This document shows positions 1-10,426 of a stretch of DNA of 64,000 bases, in pieces (position 1 is the stretch's first letter; the number at the start of each line of letters is the position of its first letter). This DNA comes from Sesamum alatum (Eukaryota; Streptophyta; Magnoliopsida; Lamiales; Pedaliaceae). Location of the stretch: positions 18,899,264 to 18,963,263 of the forward strand of contig JACGWO010000005.1 in NCBI GenBank assembly GCA_034509735.1, in the 5' to 3' direction. The notes below the pieces were generated by a model. The model saw only the letters and a program-made list of their open reading frames with translations. It did no database searches and had not been told where the DNA came from. The position numbers and the translations under genes were made by a program.

Positions 1-1740
1 TTTTTGTTTTCCTCCCCAATGAAAATCAACTTCTTTCTTAATGATTTCATTTAATGGAGCAGCAATGGTACTAAAATCCTTTATGAACCGCCTATAGAAG
101 CTTGTAAGACCATGAAAACTTCTTATCTTAGCAATGCTCTTAGCAGTTGGCCAATCTAAAATAGCCTTGACTTTATCCTTTTTCATTTTAATTCCATTAG
201 CACTTACCACAAATCCAAGAAAAACAACTTCATTCATGCAAAATGAGCACTTCTTAAGATTAGCATACAATGATTTCCTCTTAAAGTGTCTAGCACAACA
301 CGCACATGATCAAGATGTTCTTCTATGTTCTTGCTATATAAGTTGATGTCATCAAAATAAGCTACCACAAACTTCCCAATAAAGTCACACAAAACACAGT
401 TCATTAATCTCATGAAAGTGATTGATGCATTAGTTAACCCAAAAGGCACAACTAACCACTCATATAAACCATATTTTGTTTTAAAAGCAGCTTTTCATTC
501 ATCCCCTTCTCTAATTTGGATTTGATGATATCCACTCTTCAAATCAATCTTTGTGAAGATTATAGCACCATACAATTGATCAAGTATATCATCTAACCTA
601 GGAATAGGATAGTGATACTTTACCGTGATTTTATCAATGGCACGACAATCTGTACACATTCTCCGTGCTCCATCTTTCTTTGGTACTACAATCACCGGTA
701 CAACACATAGACTCTTGCTTTCTCGAATCTTCCCCTTGGTTAACAATTCCTCTACTTTTCTTTGGATTTCTTTCGTCTCCTCAGGATTCACCCTATAAAC
801 TGGTTGATTTGGAAGTACGACCCGAAAAATAATGTCAATTTGATGCTCAATTCCCCTTATTGGTGGCAATCTGCTTGGCTCTTCTTCCAAAAAGACGTCA
901 TCATATGCCTGAGACACAAAAGCACTAGGCAAAGATGAGGTCAATTCTTTAGTGTTCAGTGTCTCCTTAAACACCATCAAGAACACACTTTTTTCTTCAA
1001 GTAATGTCTTTTTCATCTCACTTGCTTTTGCATAGAAATTCGACCTCCTTTCGCCCTCGTATTCATCCATTTTTGTTTCTTCCTCAAGCACACAAAATTC
1101 TTCTTTATTTTTTCTCCACTCTTTTTCTCTCTCATTTTTTTACCTCATTGAGGCCATTCTTTTTTCCAGACTCTCTCATTTTTCTTGCTTGAGATATTTT
1201 GAATTGATCTACTTGCACTTGATGTGGATTCAAAGAAACAAGCTAAATGTTTCTATCTCAATGCTTGAGTGTGTCATTGTTTATAAAACCATCATAAGTC
1301 ACCCTCCTATCGAATTGCCATGGTCTGCCCAAAAGGATATGACTAGCATGCATTGGCACCACATCGCATAGAACATCATCACTATAGTTGCCAATTGAAA
1401 ACAACACAAAAACTGGTTTGGTTACCCAAATTTCTCCACAATCGTTAAGCCATTGAAGCTTGTACAGATTAGGATGTTTCGTGGTTGCTAAATTCAGCTT
1501 CTCCACAATTTCACAACTAGCAACATTAGCACAACTCCCTCCATCAATAATCAGCATGCATACCTTCCCTTGGACTAAACACCTCGTATGAAAGATATTC
1601 TCCCTTTGTTGTTCAGCAACTTCTACCTTCATTTGCATGTTTAGAGCTCTTCTAACCACCAAAAGCTCTCCATGTTCAGGTGTTGTCTCCTCAACTTGCT
1701 CGTCATCTCTGGGTTCATGCTCACATTCAGATATTTTACC
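1..1740 (-). pseudogene. gypsy pol fragment: aspartic protease and reverse transcriptase
   Basis: The protease lies at about 1660-1258 and shows IIDGGSCANVAS, with DGG in place of the usual DTG/DSG, and ends with the typical HILLGRPWQFDR block. The reverse transcriptase starts near 900 (VNPEETKEIQRKVEELL), continues through VVPKKDGARRMCTDCRAID and FTKIDLKSGYHQI, and carries the catalytic YFDDI box at about 341-366. The finger and palm segments are joined by [16 protein letters not shown] at about 400-449. Bases 1-230 encode the RT thumb region ([18 protein letters not shown]). The frame breaks near 490, near 230 and between protease and RT, so this is a pseudogene. It would act with gag in cytoplasmic virus-like particles to copy the element RNA. 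Confidence 0.92.
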
Positions 1741-2640
1741 TTAAGATCATCACTCTCTTGTTAATGCATTCAGATGCAATATGGCCATAATCTTGACAAC
1801 GAAAATATTTGATATCTCGACTTCAGGATGAAGAGGAGATAGACTTTCCCCTTTCTACCTCATTAGGTTTAGCTTTAGAGACCTCATTTTGGGTTTTGGA
1901 GATGGCCCCAAAACTTGTCTCAGAAGCCCCTTCTTTCACCTTGCTGGATGACTGAAAATTTGATGTAAAGTTCCTTTTATTCAATCCCTTCTTTTTTAGT
2001 TGTCTTTCCACCTTCATGGCTGTGTGCACCATGTTCCCAGCTCAACAAATGTTGCAGTTGCACAATGTTGGCTATCTCTCTGTTCAACCTACTTAAGAAT
2101 CTCGCCATGGTGGCCTCTCGGTCTTCTTCGACATTTGCTCTTATCATAGAAATCTCCATCTTCTTGTGATATTCATCCACAGATTTTACACCTTGTGTCA
2201 TAGTTCGGAGTTTCTGATATAAGTTTCGGAAATAATGTGAAGGAAAAAATTTCTTACGCATGATAGATTTCATTTCAGCCCAGGTGGAGATAGGTCTCTC
2301 TCCATATTGCCTTCGGTTTGGTCAATTGATCCCACTAAACTATAGCATAGTCAGTGAACTCAATTGCAGCAAGCTTCACCTTCTTTTCCTCGAATTAGTT
2401 GTGACAGTCGAAAATGAGATCCGTCTTCTTTTCCCACTCCAAATATGCTTTCGGATCACTTCTTCCACGGAATGCGGGAATGTTCAGTTTTATAATTCCA
2501 TAGTCTAGGTCTACTTCATTTTCTTGAAAGCCTAAGAAAGGCGTGTGGATCGTCCTAGGAAATAGCGTGAATGCGGAAGCGCGGTATAAATGTAAATTGC
2601 AAAATTTAAACATGCATTATTCGTATAAAATTAACACACG

Positions 2641-2661
2641 TTCAAGGGGTGTACCCTTGAA
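2641..2661 (-). repeat. hairpin near LTR 3' end (family 2 copy)
   Basis: The sequence TTCAAGGG-GTGTA-CCCTTGAA is a perfect 8-bp inverted repeat with a 5-nt loop, about 120 bp inside the 3' end of the LTR. Counterparts with different stem bases occur in the other LTR families. Confidence 0.7.
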
Positions 2662-3027
2662 GTTCCCGAGTGTTTGGTGTATCTCATGAATTAAAACACA
2701 CATGCAATCATGGAGGCCATAGGATTAAAAAATAGAAGAGGACGAAAACGTAAAAGAGACCTACCGGTTCGTCGTTTTCCTCTTCTAACTGGTACTCGTG
2801 TTGTTCCCCGATTTGCTCCAAAATCTCGTATGTGAGATCCTCTAAATTGTGACATGCAATCTGCCCACGTATCTTGTACGTTGTGCTAGCGAACAAACAA
2901 GTATTTTATTTGGAGAGGACGGATCAATCACACGTTATTGTTTAACGGGATGAATCCTCCTTATGTTCAATTGTTAACACAAAAAGAACAAGGAGTATTT
3001 TCTTGGAGAGGGAGGGCGGACGAGAGA

Positions 3028-3036
3028 GGAGAGATC

Positions 3037-3068
<32 letters not shown>

Positions 3069-3090
3069 TGTGTGTGTGTGTGTGTGTTGA
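3028..3090 (-). repeat. GA/GT microsatellite downstream of the LTR TATA box
   Basis: An (AG)n run followed by (TG)n reads CA/CT-rich in the LTR sense strand. It begins about 40 bp downstream of the TATA box at 3128-3136. Related pyrimidine tracts sit at the same place in the other family-2 LTRs (about 48370-48430, 59565-59625 and 61890-61955), so it belongs to the LTR leader. Confidence 0.75.
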
Positions 3091-3127
3091 AGTTTTCATC
3101 ATCTCTCTAAAGGTGAAGGACTAGGAG

Positions 3128-3136
3128 TATTTATAG
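3128..3136 (-). promoter_or_regulatory. LTR TATA box
   Basis: CTATAAATA on the minus strand within the family-2 LTR. The matching site in the 60429-62428 copy is TATATAAA at about 61846. The start site is predicted 25-30 bp downstream; this is inferred. Confidence 0.5.
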
Positions 3137-4691
3137 AGGAGGAGTGTAATCCTCTTCAAACTCCAACTCTAGAAGACTAATTTGACTAGGATTTTGACCT
3201 AGCCAAAGTCCTAGTCAAAGTAGTAATTTGACCTAGTCAAATTAATCCTAGCCATCCATCTTCTCCTTTTAATCTGAACCATTAATTTAATTTAATGGAA
3301 TACTTAAAACCTATTTAAATATTCCAAGGGCAATAAATAAATATAATAAATGTAAATATTTATTCTAGGCCCATTAAATTAATTTTCTAATAAATCTAAT
3401 TTATTAGATAAATCCCTTTTATCCAATAAAAGGAATTAATTCTTTTCAAGAAAATTAAGGACCCAATTAAATCTAATTTAATCATTCCATTTCTCTAAAT
3501 ATTTAATTCTAAATTAAATACTTTATGTGTGCGGATTGTGTGTGACTCTTTAGGTTCACCTTTCAGCTAGACTTGGTCGGATTCCTAGAATCCGCCCGTT
3601 ATCATGGGTGACCATCTAGCAACGGTCCATGGCACTAGAGACTCGGTGAATTTGAGGGGATGAACATTTAGGCTCTAACAGTACACTTGTCCTTCTGTCT
3701 ACTATCTCACCACTTAGGGTTTAGGGCACGGAAAATGCAGGTACCCATTTTGGACCTAAGTGTCGATCTGTCCTTTACTAAACGCCGCAAGGAAAACCTT
3801 CCCTTCTGTTCAGTTACTGTGGCCACAGATTTTTTGGACAAGACACAGAGCATTTGTGAGACTCAACTGTCAATGGCTTTTGATAGGAGACAGATCCTTT
3901 CTTGGAAACTACTATCACACTGTACACCGGAGCTGCACTAGACATGACTTATAACTACTCAAGTGCTTCTTGGCAATCTCTCACTATATCTAAGATACAA
4001 CCCTAATATACAGGTAAACTCAGCAGTTCCTCAAGTCAAAGGACTTGACCTGTACTGTTGGAACCGGGAATACATGTCATACCTAGCCGACCCTACTGAA
4101 GGTCCTCCGTAAGACGGTTCCCGCGAGTCACCTCAGTCAGCTGCTCCCTAGCAGGCTAACCCACTAACACTGCTTAGACGACCTTCGTCACCCATCGATG
4201 AAATACGACAGCAGATACTTAGTGCAAGTCTCATGGGGAATCTCGGTACCCATTTTCGAGATTTCTTGACTTGAAGATTTTCGGATTGATTCGGCGGGAC
4301 TGATTTCATGGACCTACCTCCAAGCGTAGTCCCAGTCCCCGAAATACATTTTCAGTCCGTGGGCTTTGTTTGTGTAATGAACAGATATATAAAGCAGATA
4401 AAGTGAACACAAACAAAATAATGCCAAATGAATATCACTTCTTATTCATTAATAATTTATCAAATCCTTGAAATTGTCTAGACATAGGTTATATTTCGCC
4501 TGGCAAGATTGGCTACATGGTCACCTATTCTAACATGTCTCGCCTTCTTCTACCTCCTCTATTGCCATGATGTTGAGGGTCATCGTCTTCCTCCTCTTCA
4601 AACTCCAATTGATGGATTTGGTGATTGTCGCATCTCCTAGGAATTGGTTGTTCCAACCTCTCCAAATGATCGGTTATGCCTTCAAGAATTG

Positions 4692-6339
4692 GGCTTATTT
4701 ATATTTATATTATTAAAAAATTAATAATTTACAGCTATATCGTCAAAAGAGATATATTTACAAATATATTGCCGATCGCTAGCTAATTATTATATATATA
4801 TTTTTTAATTATTTTGGGTTTGAAACGTAAGCTGGGCTCGCGACCCTCGGTCGCAAGCCCAACTCACGATTCCAATTTCATTTCTTATTTTTTTTGTTTT
4901 GTTAATTTATTTTTAATTTAGTTAAAATTTAATAATAATTAATATTTAATTATATATAATTAATATTTAGTATTAATTATTTATTATATTTAAAATTTTA
5001 AATTCATAATTATTATTTAATAATATCTTAATTATTTTTACTAAATAAATATAATTTAGTTTTTAAAATTAATAATCATATTTATTGAATGACCTAATAA
5101 TATTATATTTTGTATGAAAAAATAAAAATATTATAAAATTAATAATAATTATAAATTATAATAGTGACTATTAATTTCGTAAGTATGGCATTTAAATTGG
5201 TATCGAGGTCTTTTTCTTTTCTCATCTATCAGTTTTATTGAATCAATTATTTTTTAAACTATGAATAACAACTATATCATCAAATTTTTAATTAATTTTT
5301 AAGTATGCCGTTGGCATTGGTGTCAAGGTCTTTAAAATCTTAATTATAAAAATATTTCAAAGTTAGAATAATGACATTCGCATTCGTGTCAAGGTCTTTT
5401 TTTTTTTTTTTTTTTTTATCACCTATCACTTATGTTGGCTCATTTATATTTTAAACTATGATTAACAACAACATTTCTCAAATTTTTAATTAAGTTTTAA
5501 ATATAAGCCATAATATTATATTATGTACATTGTGCCGCTGGCAATGTCTAGTTCTTCTTCTTTAGAGCATATGATAACAAGATTCCAACAGCGCACTTGT
5601 GAAATTGGGGACATTATTAGAATCTGTAAGTATTACTAAGTTTTTATCATAATTTTATTCGTTCTTTTTTATTAAATTTCGTTTGTACACAATATAATAT
5701 TATAGACCATTTTTACTTAGTAAAGATACTTAAAAATTAATTAAAAAATTTGATGATATAGTTGTTACTCATAATTTAAAAAATAAATGAATCAATAGAA
5801 CTGATAGGTGAAAACAAAAGACCTCGATACCAATGTGAACGTCATACTCACGGAATTAATAATTATTATTATGATTTATAATTATTACTATTTTTGTAAT
5901 ATTTTTTATTCTTTTTTATTTTTTCATACAAAATATAATATTATTAAGTCATTTAATAAATATATTTATTAATTTTTAAAAATTAAATTATATTTATTTA
6001 ATAAAAATAATTAATATATTATTAAATAATAATTATAAATTTTAAAAAAATAATTAATTAATATTAATTAATAATTATATATAATTAAATATTAGTTAAT
6101 ATTACAATCTTAATTAAATTAAGAATAAATTAAGCAAACCTAAAAAAAAAAAGTAAAAGGCATACAAAATCAAATTGGTCGCGAGCCCAGCTCACGTTTC
6201 CAGCCCAAAAATTAAAAAAAAAATATAAAATACGTTGGTCGCTAGCTAAGCTAGCAACCGACTATATTTTTGTAAATATATCTCTTCTGACGATAGATTT
6301 GTAAATTACTAATTTTTTAATAATATCAATATAAAAGCC
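4692..6339. mobile_element. non-autonomous MULE, near-complete palindrome (about 620-bp arms)
   Basis: Both ends read GGCTTWTATAT when oriented inwards. A 10-bp direct repeat TCAAGAATTG flanks the element (4682-4691 and 6340-6349), which fits Mutator-like elements. The arms match each other over roughly 620 bp: AT-rich DNA holding a GC island (GCTGGGCTCGCGACC on both sides) and a block ending GGTATCGAGGTC. The middle (about 5330-5690) is not palindromic and contains repeated units with the motif GGTGTCAAGGTC plus a less AT-rich segment at about 5525-5640. There is no transposase. It is inserted in gypsy gag. Confidence 0.88.
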
Positions 6340-6404
6340 TCAAGAATTGCTCTAAATCTTGCAAATTGTTGCTGCATAGCTTGAATGGTAAACTCGTTTC
6401 CCAT

Positions 6405-6898
6405 ATTGGTATAAGTCCCTTCTATTGTGAAACCCTCATAATCTACTCGTGTATCACTCAAAGTAATGTCTCACAACACTCGTATTTCACTTGTAGGTTT
6501 TTACCTCCCCTCTAATAAACTCACACTCTCTTGCCTTTTACCACTCAAATTCTCTTCGTAGGCTCAATTAGAATAGAACCAAACAAGAAAATTTTCGAAC
6601 TAGTTGATGGCTGAATTTTTTGCCTTTTTTTTTTTTACGGAATTAACCAATGACAAGAATTGAATAAACACTTCAACACCCTTTGTTTTCGTCTTTTTTT
6701 TTCTTTTTCAAATGGCCCTTTTTTTTCACTTTTCTTGTTTCTTTTTCCCTTCTTTTTTTTGAAAGAGTTTTTCTTCTCCTTTTTTTTTTTGGCTGCTCGT
6801 TTGTTTTTTTTTTTTGAGCTTTTCTTTTCTTTTTTGAAAACTAACAATGGAAGAAGATAACAAAATCAGATCAATACCAAATTGCTCTGACACCAAAC
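6405..6898 (-). other. gypsy 5' leader with primer-binding site
   Basis: This stretch lies between the gag start codon and the LTR. On the minus strand, directly after the LTR, GTTTGGTGTCAGAGC (about 6884-6898) resembles the tRNA-iMet primer site TGGTATCAGAGC with one change. The part at about 6619-6835 is a long T/C-rich (minus strand A/G-rich) low-complexity tract that yields open frames in both directions without any domain. Confidence 0.75.
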
Positions 6899-7440
6899 TG
6901 ATAAGGATACGACGTGAGACTCATTGCATATAAGGATCCAAGAACGAAACGTATAAAAATAGGCAGCGGAATCCTAGATCGATGATCTAGTTTGATCATA
7001 CCTAGAGCTTGAAGACCTTGACCCATTGGTTATAAAGGCAGCCAAGAACCTTGATATGGTGAACGGCACAAGATTTTTCTCAAGTATTTTGATAAGTTCT
7101 AAACAATTGAAACTCTAGAAGAGAATTCAACCTCACAAAGAAGAGATAGTTTCTAATACATCAAAGTCTTATTTTACAAATGATATCCATGGCCTTTTAT
7201 AGGCTTCAAAGGGATGCTCAAGAGTTAATTCTATCATTGGAACTCTGTGAGCATTAAAATGACACTTATTGACCACATTAACATGATATAGGAAAACCAG
7301 AATGACCTTTTGAATACTATGATGGCTGTTTACTACTAATGTTCAATATTCACTATTTTTAACAAATATAATGGACTCTCTTTTTGGGCTGGTGAGTTGG
7401 ACGAAATTATGGCCCCTTTTCATTCAAATAAAGTCTTCAA
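6899..7440 (-). mobile_element. gypsy LTR (right boundary approximate)
   Basis: The LTR ends (minus strand) with CGTATCCTTATCA at 6899, directly before the primer site. A TATA box CTATAAAAGG lies at about 7190-7205 on the minus strand. The outer end is placed near 7440 because gypsy pol C-terminal coding sequence ends at 7458; the exact TG terminus was not resolved. Confidence 0.7.
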
Positions 7441-7457
7441 ACCTTGATCGCTACTTT

Positions 7458-7646
7458 TTAGATGCATTCTAGGCCATCTACTTGAAGAATATTTATCATT
7501 GGACCTTCTATTGATCTCTCATGCATTGGCCCAATGATTTCATCAATATGAATTATCAAAGCTTGGTTGATTTTCTTAGCTCTTGCCCTCGTGTTTGGAC
7601 CCTCACTAATTTTCAAAGAATCTTCCTTTCTTTGAGTTGTAAGCAT
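7458..7646 (-). pseudogene. C-terminal tail of a gypsy polyprotein, directly upstream of the LTR
   Basis: The 62-residue frame contains ISEGPNTRARAKKINQAL, the GPxTRxRAKK signature found at the very end of many plant gypsy polyproteins, and stops just before the LTR. It is cut off on its N-terminal side near 7650, where copia LTR sequence begins. Its position upstream of an LTR that is itself followed by a primer site and gag implies that two element bodies share this LTR. Confidence 0.75.
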
Positions 7647-7659
7647 CTGATGGTCCTCG

Positions 7660-8555
7660 CCAGAAGCCTTTCAGACTTGGTCGGTATGATTAGAGTTCCC
7701 TAGTTCCGATAGTACGGAAATAGTCCTCGGACTTGAGGGAAGACGGCAGTCACGTGTGCAGGATGACTGTACCTTGGATCTGGTCAAAGGTGTTCAATTC
7801 GCGGACATGTTCATTATTAGCCTTCTCCAGTGCAGTTAGAATGTGTACAAGGACGGTGGGTTTCAAGAAGACGATCCGTCCCCTCTTAGTATGTGATAGA
7901 GGTATCTCCTATGCGCTCGGAGACATGTTCATGCTGCTTAAAGTTATGGTCACAATGATTGGTCAAGCAGGGAACAGTTTCCTGCGTCGATGTAATGAGG
8001 TATCCGTAGTTTTGAGTATTAAGCATAGCTACCTGGTCCAGGATGGGAACCGATGTCCAGTTCCACGCCCTAGACTGAGGCCAGGAGATGGTAGATGGAA
8101 GGACTGTACCCGTACGGAATCGGTCCGTAAATGTTCACGCCAACATTCAACTAGTCTCTAGTGCCATGGACCGTTGCTAGACGGTCACCTATGGTAATGG
8201 GCTTCTGTTGGACACGAGTCCAAGTCTAGCTGAGTGTGAACCTAAAGGGTCACACACAAATCACCGAGGAGGTGGAGGGATTGACTTGGAGTTAATTCTG
8301 GAAGATGATAAATAATAGGAATATTTATGAAAAGGATGGACAGGCAGATATTATATCGGGCCCTCGATTAATCGATAAATGATATTTATCGATTAAAGGA
8401 GAAATTAAAGACTTGCATCTTTTAATCCAATTAAAAGATCCATAGGCATTATTTAATTAGCCATGAATTCAATTGGATTTAATTCATGGGCTTTGAAAAT
8501 TAATTAAACGGGGTAAACTTGAATTATGATTATTATAATGAATTAAAGTAGTCCA
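7660..8555 (+). mobile_element. eroded fragment of a copia-type LTR (plus orientation)
   Basis: The fragment starts inside the LTR (CTTGGTCGGTATGATTAGAG) and follows the family order: CCGATAGTACGG, the GTGCCATGGACCGTTGCTAG box near 8162, GTCACACACAAATCACCGAGG, and the ATCGGGCCCTCGATTAATC block. Both LTR termini are missing, and similarity fades beyond about 8420. A 142-codon frame at 7733-8161 matches the sense-strand frame seen in family-1 LTRs. Confidence 0.75.
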
Positions 8556-8907
8556 AAAGAAAGTTGAAATTATTTACAAAAAAAACTCAAGGCAACTAGA
8601 AGCACCCCCAAGCTGCTTTTAGATTTTCGCTAAAGGTTATTTTTTAATAATTTTAGAAATAGAAATTCATATCCCAAACACCTTAAAAGTATATTTTGAA
8701 GCAAGAAAGAGAAAATCACTTTTTCAAAGTTATCATAGAACAAGAATAAGAGGATGGTTGGGAGAAGTGTTGTTTCGCTACTTCTCCTTCTTTAGAGGAC
8801 TTTCCATCTTTGCAAAACTCAGCAATTCTCTTCTTGGGGGAGAGGCAAAAGATTCTTATGATTTATTAATTATGATACCAGACGATTATTATGGTGATTA
8901 TATTATA
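8556..8907. other. unassigned sequence between nested elements
   Basis: No domain, terminal repeat or match to other parts of the window was recognised. It may be original host intergenic DNA or an older decayed element. A 64-codon frame at 8758-8952 runs across the boundary of the next element and shows no known motif. Confidence 0.4.
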
Positions 8908-9593
8908 TGGATAATTACATTAATATCTCCTTATCTAATGTCTTTTACATAAATCATTCCTATTTTTCTGAAAAATTAGAAAAACCATTCTTGATAGTCT
9001 TTAAAATCAAAAAATGCCTCTATTGACCAAGTCAAACTTTAACATAATATTTCAAGGACAGAAACGCCATCAGAGGTGTTTTTCTAATTACCTAAATATA
9101 GAGGGGGTGTCAAAGTAATATTGCTGGGAATAAGTAATATGAACCCATATATTTTTTTATTATTCATACAAAGTTTTAACTTAAGTTTAAATTATTTATT
9201 TAACTTTTTTTTATTGAATCTATATATAAAATTGCACCATTTAATAAATAAATATTAAATTATTCAATTAATATATTAATAAAAATTAGTTATTAGGTTA
9301 TAAATTTAAATTATAAAATTCTCTCACTTGTGTAACTTATTTTAAATTATTTAAAATTAAAGACATATTTATCCTCTATTTTTATTCCTAACTAAATTTT
9401 ACTAAAGTAAATAAATTATACATATAAATATATAAATATGTATATTTTATGCATACATATATATATATATATATATTTGTACATTAATACATACATGTTT
9501 AGATGACAGAGGAAGGCTAATGAGGAATGTTGGGCGTCCACGACGACTGGCGAAGGCGGAAGAGGGGTTGGGTTCATGCGAGGAGGCAATGGC

Positions 9594-10038
9594 TGAAAGA
9601 ATCGGGTGCAGCCCGGGAATGCAATGAAAGCGTAAAATCATTATTTAAGGCATAGTTTAAATCGGATTCAAAGGGGTGTTCCCTTTGAATTTTTCGGGCG
9701 TTTGGTGTATGTCAAAGTATAAATTAAAGAGGAGAAGATGCTGGACAAGTGGCTAAAGAAAGTAAAGAAAAAGGTACATGTCACGTAAATGGAAACCAAC
9801 CTTATGTTCGTTGAATGTAGAACCGGTTCTAACTTTGTTCCCTTTTTGCTTCCTTGTTCCGTTCACTTGAGAATCCAATGTAGAACTCCTCTAAGTATTG
9901 TCCACACGACACTAAGGATATGTCCTCTAAACTATTGCTAGATAGTAGTAGAGGAATGAAAAAGAAACAATTCCAAACTTAACACTATTGATTAGTGGTT
10001 TTTGGAATGTTTAAGTTCTAACTTTGAATACAATTCAA
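9594..10038 (-). mobile_element. copia-A 3' LTR, distal (3'-terminal) part
   Basis: Begins TGAAAGAATCGGGTGC and matches 40406-40855 of the 5' LTR up to the MULE insertion point (CAATTCAA at 10038). It contains the terminal hairpin ATTCAAAGGG-GTGTT-CCCTTTGAAT at 9666-9690, a perfect 10-bp stem. Confidence 0.9.
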
Positions 10039-10310
10039 GGGAAAAAAAAAAATTTAGTCCATTAACATGGCACGAGTTTAATTTTGGTACACTAACTATC
10101 TCAATTATCAATTTATACATTATGTTGCATAATTGCTGCAATTAAGTACGATTTAGGGTTTTTCTGCAATTTTCCGGCGAAATTAACGGAAAATGATGAT
10201 GTGTCCAGCGAAAGGAGACATGTGTGTGTCCTACGTGGATATTGGGTCTACTAGACTTCCTACGTGGCACAAACACCTATTGTGGCACTTGACTTGGCAA
10301 TATTTGGAGG
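10039..10310 (+). repeat. left terminal inverted repeat of the MULE
   Basis: Matches the reverse complement of about 33942-34175 with scattered differences. Shared blocks include TTTAGTCCATTAAC, AATTGCTGCAATTAAGTACG, GGAAAATGATGATGTGTCC and CTTCCTACGTGGCA. Confidence 0.9.
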
Positions 10311-10426
10311 GAAAAATGTTAGTTTTTCCCTCCAAAACACCTAAGTCAACTAACAAAAGCCAAAAAATGAGATTTTAATCTCAGTTTCCTCTCATTCCTC
10401 CAGCTTCTCAAAATGTCTTCACCACC

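Larger units (their letters stand above)
2525..4535 (-). mobile_element. solo LTR, copia-type LTR family 2, inserted in gypsy gag
   Basis: This is a 2,011-bp LTR with no coding region. On the minus strand it begins TGTTAGAATAGGTGACCATG and ends with CTTTCA. The flanks are TTTCT (2520-2524) and TGTCT (4536-4540), a 5-bp target duplication with one mismatch. A TATA box (CTATAAATA, 3128-3136) is followed in the sense direction by a CA/CT-rich tract (3028-3090). The same family occurs at 47898, 59101 and 60429. A solo LTR is the usual product of recombination between the two LTRs of one element. Confidence 0.9.
1741..6404 (-). pseudogene. gypsy gag, split into three pieces by two insertions
   Basis: The start codon is at 6404 (MGNEFTIQAMQQQFARF). 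Reading breaks at 6340 where the MULE sits and resumes at 4691 (EGITDHLERLEQPIPRR), followed by an acidic stretch and an Arg-rich GNRGGRRRR segment. It breaks again at 4536 at the LTR and resumes at 2524 (FQENEVDLDYGIIKLNIPAF). The capsid-like part (KAYLEWEKKTDLIFDC; YFRNLYQKLRTMTQG; ATMARFLSRLNREIANIV) spans about 2470-2040. A zinc knuckle at about 1767-1811 reads YFRCQDYGHIASEC, so the first ligand Cys is Tyr. In-frame stops occur near 2380 and 1822. The three pieces join cleanly once each insertion and one target duplication are removed. Confidence 0.88.
1..7440 (-). mobile_element. Ty3/gypsy retrotransposon, left end outside window, with two nested insertions
   Basis: Read on the minus strand the order is LTR (about 7440-6899), primer site, leader, gag start at 6404, gag, protease and reverse transcriptase, which is still open at base 1. 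This PR-then-RT order and the RT sequence are those of Ty3/gypsy. Gag is interrupted by a MULE (4692-6339) and by a solo copia-type LTR (2525-4535). Integrase, RNase H and the 3' LTR would lie left of the window. Several stops and frameshifts show the copy is dead. The lineage within gypsy is not assigned. Confidence 0.9.

Noticed and set aside
2395..2613. Frame starting MFKFCNLHLYRASAF
   Set aside because: Its first part is LTR sequence and the rest is gypsy gag; it crosses the insertion boundary at 2524/2525.
6635..6860. Lys/Ser-rich frame on one strand and Phe-rich frame on the other
   Set aside because: Both come from a low-complexity poly-T/C tract in the gypsy leader; no domain.
8758..8952. 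Possible small host gene (64 codons)
   Set aside because: Crosses the 8908 boundary of the hairpin element and shows no known motif or splice context.
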